A stretch of 64,000 bases of DNA from contig OY726565.1 of the NCBI GenBank assembly GCA_963383645.1, positions 25,046,466 through 25,110,465 on the forward strand, in the 5' to 3' direction. The notes beneath the pieces are model-generated. The model was not told the DNA's origin. It searched no databases and saw nothing but the letters and a program-made list of their open reading frames with translations. Shown piece after piece: positions 44,061 through 55,849 of the stretch (position 1 is its first letter; each line of letters starts with the position of its first letter). Made by a program: the position numbers and the translations under genes. Source of the DNA: Muscardinus avellanarius (taxonomy: Eukaryota > Chordata > Mammalia > Rodentia > Gliridae).

Positions 44061-45289
44061 CGGGGCAATGCAACTCTTTGGGAATCATTGCCCCATCCTA
44101 AATTGATGGGCCGGAAAAGACAAGGAACCCATGAAGGAAGAACTGGGTGGCTCCGGAAATCTAAACGAATTTCAGGGTTTGCACTTCCCGCAAATGAAGT
44201 CTGTTTCTAGTGTACAGGTGTGATGAGCAGAACTCACCGGGACGCAGGATAGCTGAGTCTGACAAGGACTCTGGTTTTCTGGTGTTGGTGCCCCTTCCGG
44301 GTAACTGCTTGGCAGGACACGGCCTTATTTGATGTAATGTGATGTGATGGCCTTTCTGTTTAGATCTATGCATGCCTATGAATTTCCATGACGGCTTTAT
44401 ACACTAAAAAATATCTCATTGTATGCACATATTTATAATAAAGTTGTGGGCTCCTGTAATATTCAGAAGTAAGCACTGTTGTAGGCCCCTACTTGAGGCA
44501 GAGGGAGACAATTCCAGGGATAGCTTGCCTGGGTCCATTTGTGTGTGAGTGCATATTTAACAACTCAATCAGACAAGCATAGCTTGTGATGTAGTCAAAA
44601 CATAACTTTATGAGTGAATACCATTTTTTACAATTTATTATGTGGCAGTGCTACTCCTTACTTAGGTAGCGGCCTGCAGTAGTTACAGAGGTGAGCAGGT
44701 ATTTTCTGCCAGGATAGCCTAAGGAGAGAAGAAGAGAAGAAGAGAGATTCAGTTTTAATGTGAACTGGCACCATCATAAACTGGCTTCAAGCTCTCTAAA
44801 TCTGCAGATGCCTGAACTTGGCTGTCCTGTGGGGCATTCAGATCCCTGGAGGCGCCTCTTTTATAGCTGTTTTTTTTTAAACAAGTAACACCTCCATTCC
44901 AAGTAGTCCCATAGAATTCCTCCATCAACCCTAGGATGTACTAGGATACACTTTTGCCTTTTCCTGCTAAGGTCTTCAAATCCTCTCTTCGTAGCCCCCT
45001 GGGTTGGAAAGATCCAAGACAGCCCTATGCCCCTACATAGCCCCAATCCCCCTTTTTGGGAACATTCTTATGTACTTTGCATTGACAACCTTGAAAGCAC
45101 AGTCTAATCCCAGTGTAGCTGCATTCTCCTAGTTCTACTAACCAATAATTCAGCCCTTTCTGGCTATTTCCACAAGAGTGAGTCCCCACTTCAGAGACGG
45201 CTGTAGTTCTCTCAGCCCAAAGTCAGGCGTCAACCCTCTGTGTCTCACAATTTCAAGGACCATATTTCAAATTCTCCAAGTAGTTCCCT
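44061..45289. other. likely COL19A1 5' flank or first intron, nothing coding recognised
   Basis: No collagen Gly-X-Y repeat, signal peptide or thrombospondin-N-like exon could be read. A GAAGAGAAGAAGAG purine patch lies near 44729. Confidence 0.4.
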
Positions 45290-45645
45290 TGAGTCATCTG
45301 TGTGAGCTTTCTGTCGCAGAGACAAATGCCAGAGATGAGTAATTTAAAAGGAAGCAAGGTTTATTTCAGTTCATGGCTTCAGAGATTTATGTTCATGATC
45401 CCTTAGCCCCGTTGCTTTGGCCTGTGATGGCACACACCACCTCAAGGCAACTGGGAAGCAAAGAGAGAAGAAGAAAGTAGGGTCTCAATATTGCCTTCAA
45501 GGACATTCCCCTGGTGGTCTTTCTTCTTCTAGGCCCCACCCCTAAAGCTTCCACCAACTCCCAGTAGCACCGTAGGCTGGGAACCAAACCTTTAATACAG
45601 GACCCTTTAGAGAAATGTCCAGATCCAAACAATAGCACTTTTCTT
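45290..45645 (-). mobile_element. MaLR-like LTR
   Basis: GTGAGCTTTCTGTCGCAGAG, TTTATTTCAGTTCATGGC, AGGCCCCACCCCTAAAGC and GATCCAAACAATAGCA follow the order of a known mammalian LTR, read here antisense. The fragment at 2335-2641 is related. Confidence 0.6.
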
Positions 45646-46470
45646 AGTAGGCTAGGGGTTAGAGGGTAATACTCTACTTCAACCCACCCATAAACACATA
45701 CATACCACTCCTTAAGGTTAAGGGTAGAATTACAGGGTTCAGCAGAGTTCTCATTAAAGAAATCTATTCATTAGCTTATCTTCTACCCATTCTAATACAG
45801 GTATTGAAATTTTACTTGGGTATGACCAGCCTAAGAAGTATAGAATAAATTATCTTAAAAACACACTTAAAAATCCTTTTTAAGTGTTGCACATATAAGA
45901 AAATTCATCCCACTGCTTAAAATTATGTATGAAATTAAGAGTTTTTACTGATTTGGGACTGAACATTTTTAATATCTTTTGTGCCCTCTATTGAAATAAG
46001 CCCACTTATTTAACTGTATTAGTCTTGTTGCTGTCTATGACCACTTAAGTATTATAGTATTGGGAGTGGCTTGAATGGGATGTGTACACAATGGAATTAA
46101 TAGAAAGAACAAAAATAATACTGAAAGTATTACGAGAAAAATTTTAAAAAGCCTGAAAGAACTATTTATGTTCATGGAACACAAGGTAAATAATGAGAAC
46201 AGAGAAGTGGACTGTTCTCTTCCACAAACCTGAAGACCAAGAAGGGGCTTACATAGGCCTGGAACTGGAAAGCAGATGGGTAAATGTCTGAAGCCTACTA
46301 CAATGATCAGCAACCTAGGAGATGCCCAAGGAAATGACTTCAGGACTCAGTGGATGAAAAATGAGTCAAGCTAATTGCATAATGGAGATTACACTAATGG
46401 ATACCATTTGCACCCTGAAATTATATTTAAGCCATGGTGAAATTTATTGAGTATCTAAATTAACTGTGTA
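45646..46470. other. noncoding DNA, nothing recognised
   Basis: No exon or repeat recognised. Confidence 0.4.
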
Positions 46471-46479
46471 TTGCACCAC

Positions 46480-46704
46480 TGATTTTATATTTTTTATTTG
46501 TTTTGCAATACTGGGAGTGGAACCCAGGGGCATTCTGCCTCTGAGCTACACCCCCACCCCTAGTATTTATTCTTTATTATGAAACAGGGTCTCACTAGGT
46601 TGTGGAGGGTCTCATTAAGTAGCTGAGGCTGGCGGCAAAACCTGGATCCTTCTGTCTCAACCTCCCAAGTACTGGGATTACAAGTGTGTGCCACAACGCC
46701 CAGC
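46480..46704 (-). mobile_element. B1-dID SINE (type A)
   Basis: GGGAGTGGAACCCAGGGGC to CCACAACGCCCAGC. Perfect 9-bp duplication TTGCACCAC at 46471-46479 and 46705-46713. Confidence 0.94.
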
Positions 46705-46746
46705 TTGCACCACGTTTAAATGTTGATAGCTTTTTCAACTATTATA

Positions 46747-46999
46747 GTGCCAGGTGTGGTGACACAAGCTTGTAATTCCAGTACTTGGGAGACTGAGACA
46801 GGAGGATCAGGCAGGTTTGAAGCCAGCCTCAGCTACTTACTCAGACCCTGTTTCCAAATAAAATATAAAAAATAGGTCTGGGAAGTTAGCCTGGAGGTAG
46901 AAAGCCTCTGGATTCTATCCCCAATACAGAAAGCAAGCAAGGAAGGAAGGAAGGAAGGAAGGAAGGAAGGAAGGAAGGAAGGAAGGAAGGAAGGAAAAG
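46747..46999 (+). mobile_element. B1-dID SINE (type B) with (AAGG)n tail
   Basis: GTGCCAGGTGTGGTGAC to CCCCAATAC, then about 13 AAGG units (46941-46995). Perfect 10-bp duplication AACTATTATA at 46737-46746 and 47000-47009. Confidence 0.96.
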
Positions 47000-47009
47000 A
47001 ACTATTATA

Positions 47010-48343
47010 TATCAATTTTTAAAAATCTGTTACTTTCTTCAAAACTGAAAACATTGGGGACTGTCCAAATAAGACACTTAGAAAGCCTCAAAATTTGTCT
47101 TTCCAGCTGTCATTTTATCTGCAGTTCAATTGCTTACATACAGATAATCCCCTTCTGACTGTCAATTTCTTCAACTATTTAATTCCTCAGTCTGGTTACA
47201 GGTTACTAGGCCTTGCTACCTCGTACCTTTGCACATGTCTTTCTTGACCCTAAGGTATTTATTTAGTATTTAGTTCTCTGTTGTGGTCCATGGAACCACC
47301 TATAATTATTCTTTTATCACAAGGATTTAGCATGATCTAGCATGAACACTAATGTGGACTAAGGAAGTGTGACCATGTCTACCTTTACTTCTCAGTACTA
47401 ATTATCTCCTTTTTCATCAGTCCTCCCACTGTCAACCAACTAAATTAGTATCACAGCCCTAAGAAGTTTCTTGTTTTCTTTGTGGAAGCGCTTTTGGGGG
47501 TACATATGGTTGAAGCCCATTTGGTTCTGCTAAAGCATTTGCTCGTTTGTATATAAACCAGTGGGGAACCAGAGGTTTTGCACAAGAGCCAATTCATGGA
47601 AAAACTAAATTTGTGGTCTATATTTTCATTCAAAATCAGAATATCTTTTATTTGAGCCCACATGTATAAAGTATATTTTAAAAAAATAGCTCATCTACTT
47701 CATCAAACAGAAAAAATACCACTGAAGTGTTAATATATGGGTATTTTTGATGTGCAGACACATAGGCAACTTTCCATTTTGTTATCCTAAAATTAGACTG
47801 CACACATTTTCATAATGTAAATTGTGAAATTCATATTTCCTTGTTCCTACAAATATAAGTTCTCACTGGATGCTGTTTATAAACTTCTAATGGAAAAAGC
47901 ATTCTCACATGAGCTGGTAATGTGTACTAGTTTTTTAAAAAGATTTTTCTTCTGGCTATGAAAGAAATGATTTATTCATAGTTTAGAAATGTTAAAATAT
48001 TATTTAATACCTCCAACTATTTTCCATTGTGTCACTTCTTAAGCTTGATGTTTATGTATTTTAAGGTATAAAAAATAAACTCACATATACAGTTCAAACA
48101 TAAGGTAATGTCAAAGTCATTTTGTAATAGAAGTAGAAATTACAATAAAAGTTGCCTTTAAATTTATGACATTTTACAATTACCCATAGCACACAATAAT
48201 AACTTTTTAATGGGTGTTTTTGTAGCATATGTTGCAATTTTTTCCTAACAATAAGGCTCTTCTACTCAAACATTTTTTCTTTTTCATTGTGTGGTTTTGT
48301 CTTATTCATTTGTGGGAAGAGCTTCTCAGCTTATATTTTAATT
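47010..48343. other. noncoding DNA, nothing recognised
   Basis: AT-rich unique sequence. I see no exon, RNA gene or clear repeat. Confidence 0.4.
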
Positions 48344-48354
48344 CAAAGTATAAC

Positions 48355-48558
48355 CTTTTTTATGGTACTGAGGGTGGAACCCAGGGGCTTTTCTACCTCA
48401 GGGCTATAATCCCAGACCTATTTTATATTTTATTTGGAAACAGAGTCTCACTAAGTTGCTGAGAGCCTCACTAAGTAGCTGAGGATGACTTCAAACCTGT
48501 GCAATGCTCCTGTCTCAGCCTCCCAAGCACGAGGATTACAAACATGCACCACGTCCAG
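48355..48558 (-). mobile_element. B1-dID SINE (type B)
   Basis: GGTACTGAGGGTGGAACCC to CACCACGTCCAG. Perfect 11-bp duplication CAAAGTATAAC at 48344-48354 and 48559-48569. Confidence 0.96.
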
Positions 48559-48851
48559 CAAAGTATAACTTCTGATATTCAATTCCCAGTTGTTAATGAT
48601 ATATAGGTCATAAAATTGTATGAAACACTTGGTCCTTTTAGAATAAATGGAACTAAAGATGCTCATGTCTAAATAACCTATATCTGTAGCACAATGTTAA
48701 ACAATTTAAAATTGATCTCTAGATTTTCTAAAAATTGATAGACTAAATACATTTATCCTTACATTGTTGTTGTTGTCAAATATATAAACATTTTTATTGT
48801 TTTATCATCATATAAAGATAAAAATATGGATTTTCAACTATTTTAACTGAA

Positions 48852-49029
48852 TTTTGGGTACTAGGGATTGAACCTAGGGGCATTCTACTTCTGAGCTACA
48901 CCCTAGCCCTTTTTGTGTATCCATTTGTTTTGAAACAGGGTCTCAATAAGTTTCTGAGGCTAGTCTTGAATCTTTGATCTTCCTGTTTTAGCCTCTCAAT
49001 TACTAGGAATACAAGTATTGTACCTGGCT
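48852..49029 (-). mobile_element. B1-dID SINE, old
   Basis: GGGTACTAGGGATTGAACC to TTGTACCTGGCTG, with a shortened linker and many substitutions. Confidence 0.8.
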
Positions 49030-49130
49030 GATTTTAAAATATTTTAAATAAAAATATATTAAATATAGTCATTGGACTTAGAGAAAGCTAATAGTGGTAA
49101 TAGTGGGCTAGATTTTAAAGGATAAAAAGA

Positions 49131-49347
49131 GCCAGACATGGTGGCACACACCTGTAATCCTGGTACCTGGGAGACTTAGACAGGAGGACCACAGATTGCA
49201 GCACAGCCTCAGCAGGCAGTGAAACTCTCAGCAACCTAGTGAGACCCTGTTCCAAAACTAAAATATATTAGGGCTGGGGGTATAGCTTGGAGCTAGGATG
49301 TCCCTGGGTTCAATCCCAGTACCACAAGAAGAAGAAGGGGGGGGGTT
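49131..49347 (+). mobile_element. B1-dID SINE, old
   Basis: GAGCCAGACATGGTGGC to CAATCCCAGTACCAC, followed by a GAAGAAG/GGGGGGG tail. Confidence 0.88.
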
Positions 49348-49349
49348 AT

Positions 49350-49896
49350 CAGACTAGGAGAGTGAGCAACATTCCGTCAAAAAAAAAGCATGGACAGTGG
49401 CACTGAAAAGTCTGAGATGTTCATTCTTGAGGTATCAATGTGAAAGTGGCAGGAATTAGCCAGGAAGAACCTAGATCATAAATCGATGTATGCAGCCCAC
49501 CAAGAAACTTAGGGTTCATCCTATAGCTGATAAGAAACAGTGAAGTGTTCCACACAGAGGAAAGGTATAGTCAGTGTGTTTGTTTGTTTTGTTGTTTGTT
49601 TGTTTAGAAAGGTTCCTTTATGTTAATCTGAATACTAGGTTTGAGGTGGGAAGACTTAAAGCAGGATTCCTTTCAACAAAGACACTGTTGCTACACAGCC
49701 AAGGTATGAGGTGAAAAAGCTAATCAAGGCTGTTGCTTGAAAGGAAAAGATACATTTATGTGATTAATAATTAAAATTAATTTCTAAGTCATGGTGTCCA
49801 GGTATGAAAGGTGGAGGACAGAGGGGAAAGAAGTAGGGTGTGGCATTTATCTGAGTTCCAGCACAGAAACTAAACTAGTAGGACTGATATAAATCA
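49350..49896. other. noncoding DNA, nothing recognised
   Basis: Contains a (GTTT)n-like patch at 49577-49605 and no coding signal. Confidence 0.4.
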
Positions 49897-49897
49897 A

Positions 49898-49905
<8 letters not shown>

Positions 49906-49971
<66 letters not shown>
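49906..49971 (+). repeat. (GA)n microsatellite
   Basis: About 33 uninterrupted GA units, the longest perfect dinucleotide array in the window. Confidence 0.98.
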
Positions 49972-49975
<4 letters not shown>

Positions 49976-50335
49976 ATGAATGGAATTGGGTTATGCAGTT
50001 GTGGCAGCTGGGCTATACAAGTCTGCAATCCACAGAGTGGGCTGTCAAGAAGAGCAGGTTGGAAACTCTCATGCAGGAACTGGCATTGGTAGTCCACAGG
50101 TAGAATTTCTTACCTTTAAGGGAAACTTTAGTCCTGCTGTCCAGGCTTCTCAACTGATTGAACAAAACGTGTTCAAATAATCAGTAATAACTCCATTGAC
50201 TTACTCAACTGAATATTTTTGTGATAATTATCACATCAACTTCACAGCAATACCTAGCTACCCTTTGAATAACTGAGAACCATAGCCAAGCCAATTTGAC
50301 ACCTACAACTGACTACTAGAGATGTCTTTCAGGAT
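49972..50335 (-). repeat. ancient LTR-like interspersed repeat
   Basis: CAAGTCTGCAATCCACAGAG, TCTCAACTGATTGAAC and CAAGCCAATTTGACACC match the order of an old mammalian interspersed repeat (LTR-like), with the GA array grown from its edge. Confidence 0.5.
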
Positions 50336-50774
50336 TCTGAACTGAGAAAGGTAGAAAATAATGATCCCACTAATTAAAGAACGCACTAGAAGAGCAGTTG
50401 GGAGTGAGGGTTGACTGAGACATGACTGTACTTCATAAATGCTAATATGGATTTCTTTCTGTTACATTTCAACATTTCTGTTATAAAATTAATAGGATCT
50501 TCGTACTATAATTGGCATCATTTAAAAAAATAAAAAATCATTGGCATCATTTTTTCTTAATAGCTTATAAAATGATGGTACATCTTATAATCTACAACAC
50601 CTTAGACTAAAGGAAAAGGTAGTGGGTCTGATTTGGGGGTCTTGAATTTGACAGGTCTCAGGGACATGGATAGCTCCTGTTTATAGAATGTGTAGGTAGG
50701 AAACAGCCAGGAGGCCTGCCACAGAAATACAGTTTGGGAAGTTATTACTAAAGTTAAAGACATAAGTGAGAATA
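50336..50774. other. noncoding DNA, nothing recognised
   Basis: Only a short duplicated phrase, ATTGGCATCATTT at about 50511 and 50540. Confidence 0.4.
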
Positions 50775-50779
50775 ATAAC

Positions 50780-51443
50780 TGTTACGATTTGGGGGGTGAG
50801 GGTTACCGTTTGGGGGAAACTGTTCCCAGGGATCTTTGTTAGACCACTTGGGAATAATTTCCTGAAAACTCCCCAAAGAAACAAACAAAAAAAAAAAAAA
50901 CAGAAAAAAGCACGGGTTCTTGTCCTGAGCTAAGGATAAGTATACAATAGCTTGGACTCTTGTTGAAGATTTAAAGAAGTTTATTAAGAAAGATAGAAAT
51001 ATAGAAGATAGTTACAGACCCATCCATTCAGGCATGGGGGGGGGGTTCGACTGAATTTACCCAGATACAACATGTGGACCAGACTTTTTTATACCCATGA
51101 CCTCCATCTTGTTCACTTCTGACCTAGTAAAAACCCTGTAAGGTTCCTCCCCCACCAAGGTGTCTCCTTTCAAGAAGTTCAAAGGTCGACCCCCTTCTCC
51201 CTTTCTAGCTAGATAATTATGTAGATCTGTCTTTAGAAAGAGGAAGCCCTAGCTCCCCTCTCCTATTGACTTGTTTATTACTTTTATCCAAGTCAATTTA
51301 AGTTTCAATAGCTGTTTGCTTGGAAACTGAAACCAAGTCTTTCTCTCTCCAGGTCTGCCTTTTGACACAATTATTTTTGAAATATACCTATTAATAATCA
51401 GAGCTTTCTCAAATCTTCCTAAGCCATTCCCAATACTGGTACA
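50780..51443 (-). mobile_element. solo LTR, family X, copy 3
   Basis: Read on the plus strand it runs TGTTACGATTTGGGGG to CCAATACTGGTACA. A perfect 5-bp target duplication ATAAC lies at 50775-50779 and 51444-51448. The reversed AATAAA signal (TTTATT near 50979) and a reversed TATA-like box (TTTTTTATACCC near 51085) are in the expected order. No internal retroviral genes are attached. Confidence 0.95.
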
Positions 51444-51480
51444 ATAACTAAACAGATAACCTTAAAAATAACAAATTTTT

Positions 51481-51700
51481 AGCTGGGCGTAGGGGCGCAC
51501 GTTTGTAATCCCAGCATTTGGGAGGCTGAGACCAGAGGATCACGGTTCGCGGACAGCCTCAGCTACTTAGTGAGGCCCTCTGTAACTAAGTGAGATCCTG
51601 TTTCAAAATAAAGAATAAAAATAAAGTAGGGCAGGAGGTGTAGCTTGGAGGTCGGATGCCCCTGGGTTCCATCCTCAGACCTGCAAGAAAAAAAAAAAAA
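51481..51700 (+). mobile_element. B1-dID SINE (type A)
   Basis: AGCTGGGCGTAGGGGCGC to CTCAGACCTGC plus A-tail. Confidence 0.94.
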
Positions 51701-51709
51701 AGAAATTTA

Positions 51710-52250
51710 AGGGTGAACCAAGGAAAAGGAATAGTTATGGGGAAAAACCAGAACATGTCATAAGCAAAGGGAGAACTGTTTGCAAACGAGTCTCAGTTGT
51801 CAGTGTTAAATGCAGTAAGCACCCACTGAGCGTGGCAATGTGGACATCATCGAGGGCTTCCCCAGAATGCTTTCAGTGGACTGATTAGGAAGAGGTTGGA
51901 TTGAGGACTAAAGAAGATTCAGGACAGCAAAGGTCACAAATGCAAACTGTACTCTAAGGACTTTTGGTGAGAGAAAGCTGGGACAACAGGAAGAGCTAAA
52001 TGAAATGAGACCAAAAGTGGATTTGGAAGAAGTGACTCTGACTTGTTTCTAAGATGAATAGAAACATGCCACCCTTACATATCAACCTAAATTTGGTTAT
52101 CGAATTATCTTATTGCCAACTTGAACTCTGAAGAACTGAGGTAGTTGGGTAAGAGGGAGGGGACAATCAGTCAAGATTCTATCAGCTAACAAAGAGTACA
52201 TCTGAAAGAGGTATGTGATGTAATTTGACAAGATTCAGAAATTAGGAAAG
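51710..52250. other. noncoding DNA, nothing recognised
   Basis: No exon or repeat recognised. Confidence 0.4.
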
Positions 52251-52251
52251 A

Positions 52252-52392
52252 AGCTGGACTCAGTGGTACATGCCTGTAATCTCAGTACTTGGGAGACTGA
52301 GACTAAAGGATCACAAGTTTGAGGCCACCCTCAGCAACTTAGCAAGACCCTTAGAACCTGCATCAAAATAAATATTATTTTATTTATTATTA

Positions 52393-52432
<40 letters not shown>
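52252..52432 (+). mobile_element. B1 half of an old SINE with (ATT)n array
   Basis: AAGCTGGACTCAGTGGTAC, a decayed B1 half, then ATT units at 52368-52432. No ID half remains. Confidence 0.8.
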
Positions 52433-52629
52433 TAGAAAGCAAAGGAGTCTATTTAATGTAAAACATAATGATCAACCTTCCAGATAACAGGACAGAGGGA
52501 AGAAGGGTAGAAAATGCTTCTGGAAAAGCAAATAGAAGAAACCCAGCAGAAGAGGAAAGACTTGTTCACAAGGGAGTAAGACCCAGGACAAGGGACATCT
52601 GGTGAAGATAAAGTTGTTTTCGCAGATTC

Positions 52630-53282
52630 TGTACCAGTATTGGGAATGGCCTAGGAAGATTTGAGAAAGCTCTGATTATTAAGATATTTCAAAAATTGGG
52701 TGAGGGGCAAATCTGTGAAAGACTTGGTCTTGGTTTCGGTCAGGAAGCAAACAGCTATTGAAACTTAGATTGACTTAGCTAAAAGTAATTAGCAAGTCAA
52801 TAGGAGAGGGGAGCTAGGGCTTCCTCTTTCTAAAGTCAGGTTTACATAATAACTGGATAATCTAGCTAGGATGGGAGGAGGGGGTCAACCTTTGACCTTC
52901 CTGAAAGCAGACACATTGGGGGAGGAATTTTACAGGGACATTTACTACTTCAGAATTATGTGAACAAGATGGAGGACATGTGTATAAAAATGTCTGGTCC
53001 ACATATTGTATCTTTGGTGAATTCTTTCGAACCAGCCCCTCATGTTACGCTTGGGTATATGCTGCTCTGTCTTCTGTATTTCTATCTTTTTAATAAACTT
53101 CTTTAAATCTTTAGCATGAGTCCGGGCTATTGTATACTTATCTTCAGCTCAGGACAAGAACCCGCAGTTTTTCTGTTTTTGTTTTTTTGTGTGTTTTGAG
53201 GGAAATTGTGTCCGGGACCCTAACAGGGGTCCTCGGGGACAGTTTCTCCAAAACCATAACATCATATTCTCAAACTGTAACA
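52630..53282 (+). mobile_element. solo LTR, family X, copy 4
   Basis: TGTACCAGTATTGGGAATGG to CTCAAACTGTAACA. A perfect 5-bp duplication GATTC lies at 52625-52629 and 53283-53287. The order is U3 with GAACAAGATGGAGG, TATA-like GTGTATAAAAATG near 52979, AATAAA near 53093, and a U5 ending in a G/C-rich GGTCCTCGGGGACAG stretch. It lies 1.2 kb from copy 3, in the opposite orientation. Confidence 0.96.
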
Positions 53283-53289
53283 GATTCTA

Positions 53290-53735
53290 TAGCATGTTCT
53301 AACAGTAGTGGAAAAAATACTACTTTAATTTTTGCATAGTTAATGAGAAACTGATATTTCTAAATAAGAAAAGACCCAACAACCATGTTTTAATTAAAAT
53401 CCATTGTTCATTTTGTATTGTATATATAATGAAGACAGCCAGTGACATCTATGTTTTAGAGACTATTCTAATTCTCTTCAGAATAGTTAAATTACTCATA
53501 TAATGGCCTCATATTTATATTAAATATAGTTTCCTATTAAAAGGATGCTTCCCATTTAAACTATGAATAAGCTAATATTTTAACAAATAACTACAACTGG
53601 TTAGTTTTACCCCTGAAAAAAATGTTAAAACTTTGGTAAGTCTTTCATATTCTCACTTAAGTTTGGAGTTAGGAGGTTTATTCACTTAGCTTAGACTATT
53701 TGGGTGTGCTCTCTGATATAACTAATTGTCTTTTG
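53290..53735. other. AT-rich noncoding DNA
   Basis: Nothing recognised. Confidence 0.4.
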
Positions 53736-53737
53736 GC

Positions 53738-53957
53738 TTTGTTTTATTTTGTTTTGTTTTGCAGAACTGGAGATTGAACCCAGGGGAATTCTACCTCCAA
53801 GGTCCACCCCAGCCCTATTTTTAGTCTTTATTTTGAAACAGAGTTCCACTAAGTTGTGAAGGATGTTACTAAGTAGCTGAGCCTGGCCATGAACCTGAAA
53901 TCTTCCCATCTCAGCCTCTCAAGTACTGGGGTTAAAAGTCTGTACCACCACACTCAG
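53738..53957 (-). mobile_element. B1-dID SINE (type A), old
   Basis: A TTTTG-rich tail, GCAGAACTGGAGATTGAACC, to ACCACCACACTCAG. Confidence 0.87.
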
Positions 53958-54112
53958 ATAATCAAATCTTGATAGACCAAGGGACTTCAGGAATGTTGAT
54001 TCCATATTGATTTCACTTTTAGCACCATTTTAGTAATGTTTAGCTGGTATAGAGCTTAAGGATTGTACAAAATAAAATGCTAATGTTATTTCTACAAATG
54101 AGAGCTTAGAAG

Positions 54113-55584
54113 TGTTACGGATTGGGAGAATATGGTTTGGGGAAACTGTTCCCCGGGGACCCCTGCTAGGGTCCCAGACACAATTTCCCCCAACCCATAA
54201 CAAAATCCAAAACGACCAAAGACAGGAAAAAAACTGCGGGTTCTTGTCCTAAGCTAAGAATAAATATGCATAGCTTGGACAGTTGCTGAAGATTTAAAGA
54301 AGTTTATTAAAATATAGACATACAGAGAATAGGTACAGCTCCATACTAGACTGGCATGGAGGGATGACTCGAATGAGTACACCAAAGGGATTACACGTGG
54401 ACTTGGTCTTTTATACCCATGACCTCCATCTTGTTCACATAATCCTGACGTAGTGAACATCCCTATAAGGTACCTCCCGTTACCCTGTAAGGTACCTCCC
54501 CCAATAAAGTGTAGCAAGGTGTCTCCTTCCATGAAGGTCGACCCCTCCTACCATCCTAGCTGGCTTATCCAATCATGTAGATCTGTCTTTAGAGAAAGGC
54601 CTAGTTCTCCTTTCTTAAGATCTGTCTTTAGATAGAGGAAGCCCTAGCTCTCCTCTATTGACTTGTTAATTACTTTGAGCTAGGTTAATTTACACTGGAA
54701 TAGTTGCCTTCTTTTAGGCAGAAACCAAGCCCTTTCTTTACCCATGTCTGCCACCATTTTGACACAACTATTTTGAAATATATCAATTATTTTCTTTTGA
54801 AATTGTAGGGATGCTGGAAAGCAGGCTGGAAGAAGCGCTTTTCCCCACCCCAGCATGAAAAGTTAACTAGAGAAGTCTTCTCCCATATTAGGATTAGAAA
54901 TAAGATATTAGAATATAGAGTTAAGATATAGAAGTAAGGTAGGATTAGAAACAGAATGAAGATCCGTAAGCCCAGCTGCCCAGGTTGCAGGATTCAAGGA
55001 CCAGGGCAGGGGACCCACCAGGTCAAAGCCTCTAATCTCCAGCTTGCTGTCCAAGGTCTTTGAACATGGGCCCCATCCCCATATCTCTGAGCCAGATCAG
55101 CAAACAAGGCCATGCTAATCTGCTTTCCAGGCAGAGTCCTAAGTACAGAGATAAGCCTGGCCCAGCCAAGGTGGGTGGGAAAGGCAGCCCTAGGGAATGA
55201 ACACATACCATAAGGGAGATAAGCAGTCTTTAGCAGGGTCTGACATGTGTGGATGCATGTTTTAAAATTATTGGTTGTACTTGTTTGTCCTTGTATCTGA
55301 TTGGTTGTATTCTAAGGTTGGCGGGCTCAGACTTTTGGCGGGCTCTGATGTTGTAACCACTCCCTCCTGGGGCTATAAATCCAGACTGTGGAGTGAGCCC
55401 GGGGTCGAAATTCGACCCCTGGCTAGCCGGGACAGAGCTGCAGCACAATAAACCTGGCTTGCATTTTACATCCCTTGTGAGTCCTTCGATATTTGGGTTG
55501 GTGGGCGATTCTCGGACCCTTCAGAAATATATTAATATTCAGAGCTTTCTCAAATCTTCCTAAGCCATTCCCAATACTAGTACA
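54113..55584 (-). mobile_element. solo LTR, family X, copy 5, split by another LTR
   Basis: It occupies 54113-54803 and 55529-55584. Read on plus it runs TGTTACGGATTGGGAG to CCAATACTAGTACA. A perfect 5-bp duplication AGAAG lies at 54108-54112 and 55585-55589. Removing the inner LTR and one copy of its target site leaves about 747 bp, in line with copies 3 and 4. A short ACCCTGTAAGGTACCTCCC-like phrase is duplicated near 54462-54500, which explains part of its extra length. Confidence 0.96.
54804..55523 (+). mobile_element. solo LTR of a second family, nested in copy 5
   Basis: 720 bp from TGTAGGGATGCTGGAAAGC to TTCTCGGACCCTTCA, with perfect 5-bp duplication GAAAT at 54799-54803 and 55524-55528. 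Promoter layout is clear: an 11-bp repeat TTGGCGGGCTC at 55318-55328 and 55335-55345, a TATA box (CTATAAAT at 55373), and a poly(A) signal AATAAA at 55447. Ends and layout are those of a gammaretrovirus-like (class I) LTR. No internal genes are attached. Confidence 0.95.
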
Positions 55585-55635
55585 AGAAGGAAAAAGACAT
55601 CATCAATAGAATATCAAATTTTGATTTTTCTATAT

Positions 55636-55842
55636 TTGTGTGTGTGGTATTGGGGATGGAACCCAGGGGTATTCTACCTCTGAGCTACACCCCCAGCCCT
55701 ATTTTTTATTCTTTTTATTGTGAAATGGTTTCACTGAGTTCCAAAGGGCCTCACTAAGTAGCTAAGGCTGTCCACAAACTGGCATCCTCCTGTCTCAGCC
55801 CCCCAAATGCTGGAATTACAAGTGTCCACCACCATGCTCTGC
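55636..55842 (-). mobile_element. B1-dID SINE (type A)
   Basis: GTGTGTGTGG tail, GGGGATGGAACCCAGGGG, to CCACCACCATGCTCTGC. Confidence 0.92.
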
Positions 55843-55849
55843 TTACATT

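Noticed and set aside
43578..44210. 210-codon open frame on the plus strand across the CpG island
   Set aside because: High GC content removes stop codons. The frame is antisense to LMBRD1 exon 1, is Gly/Arg/Pro-rich and resembles no known protein.
50780..55584. LTR copies 3, 4 and 5 as parts of one provirus
   Set aside because: Orientations alternate and each has a different target duplication. No gag, pol or env-like frame lies between them.
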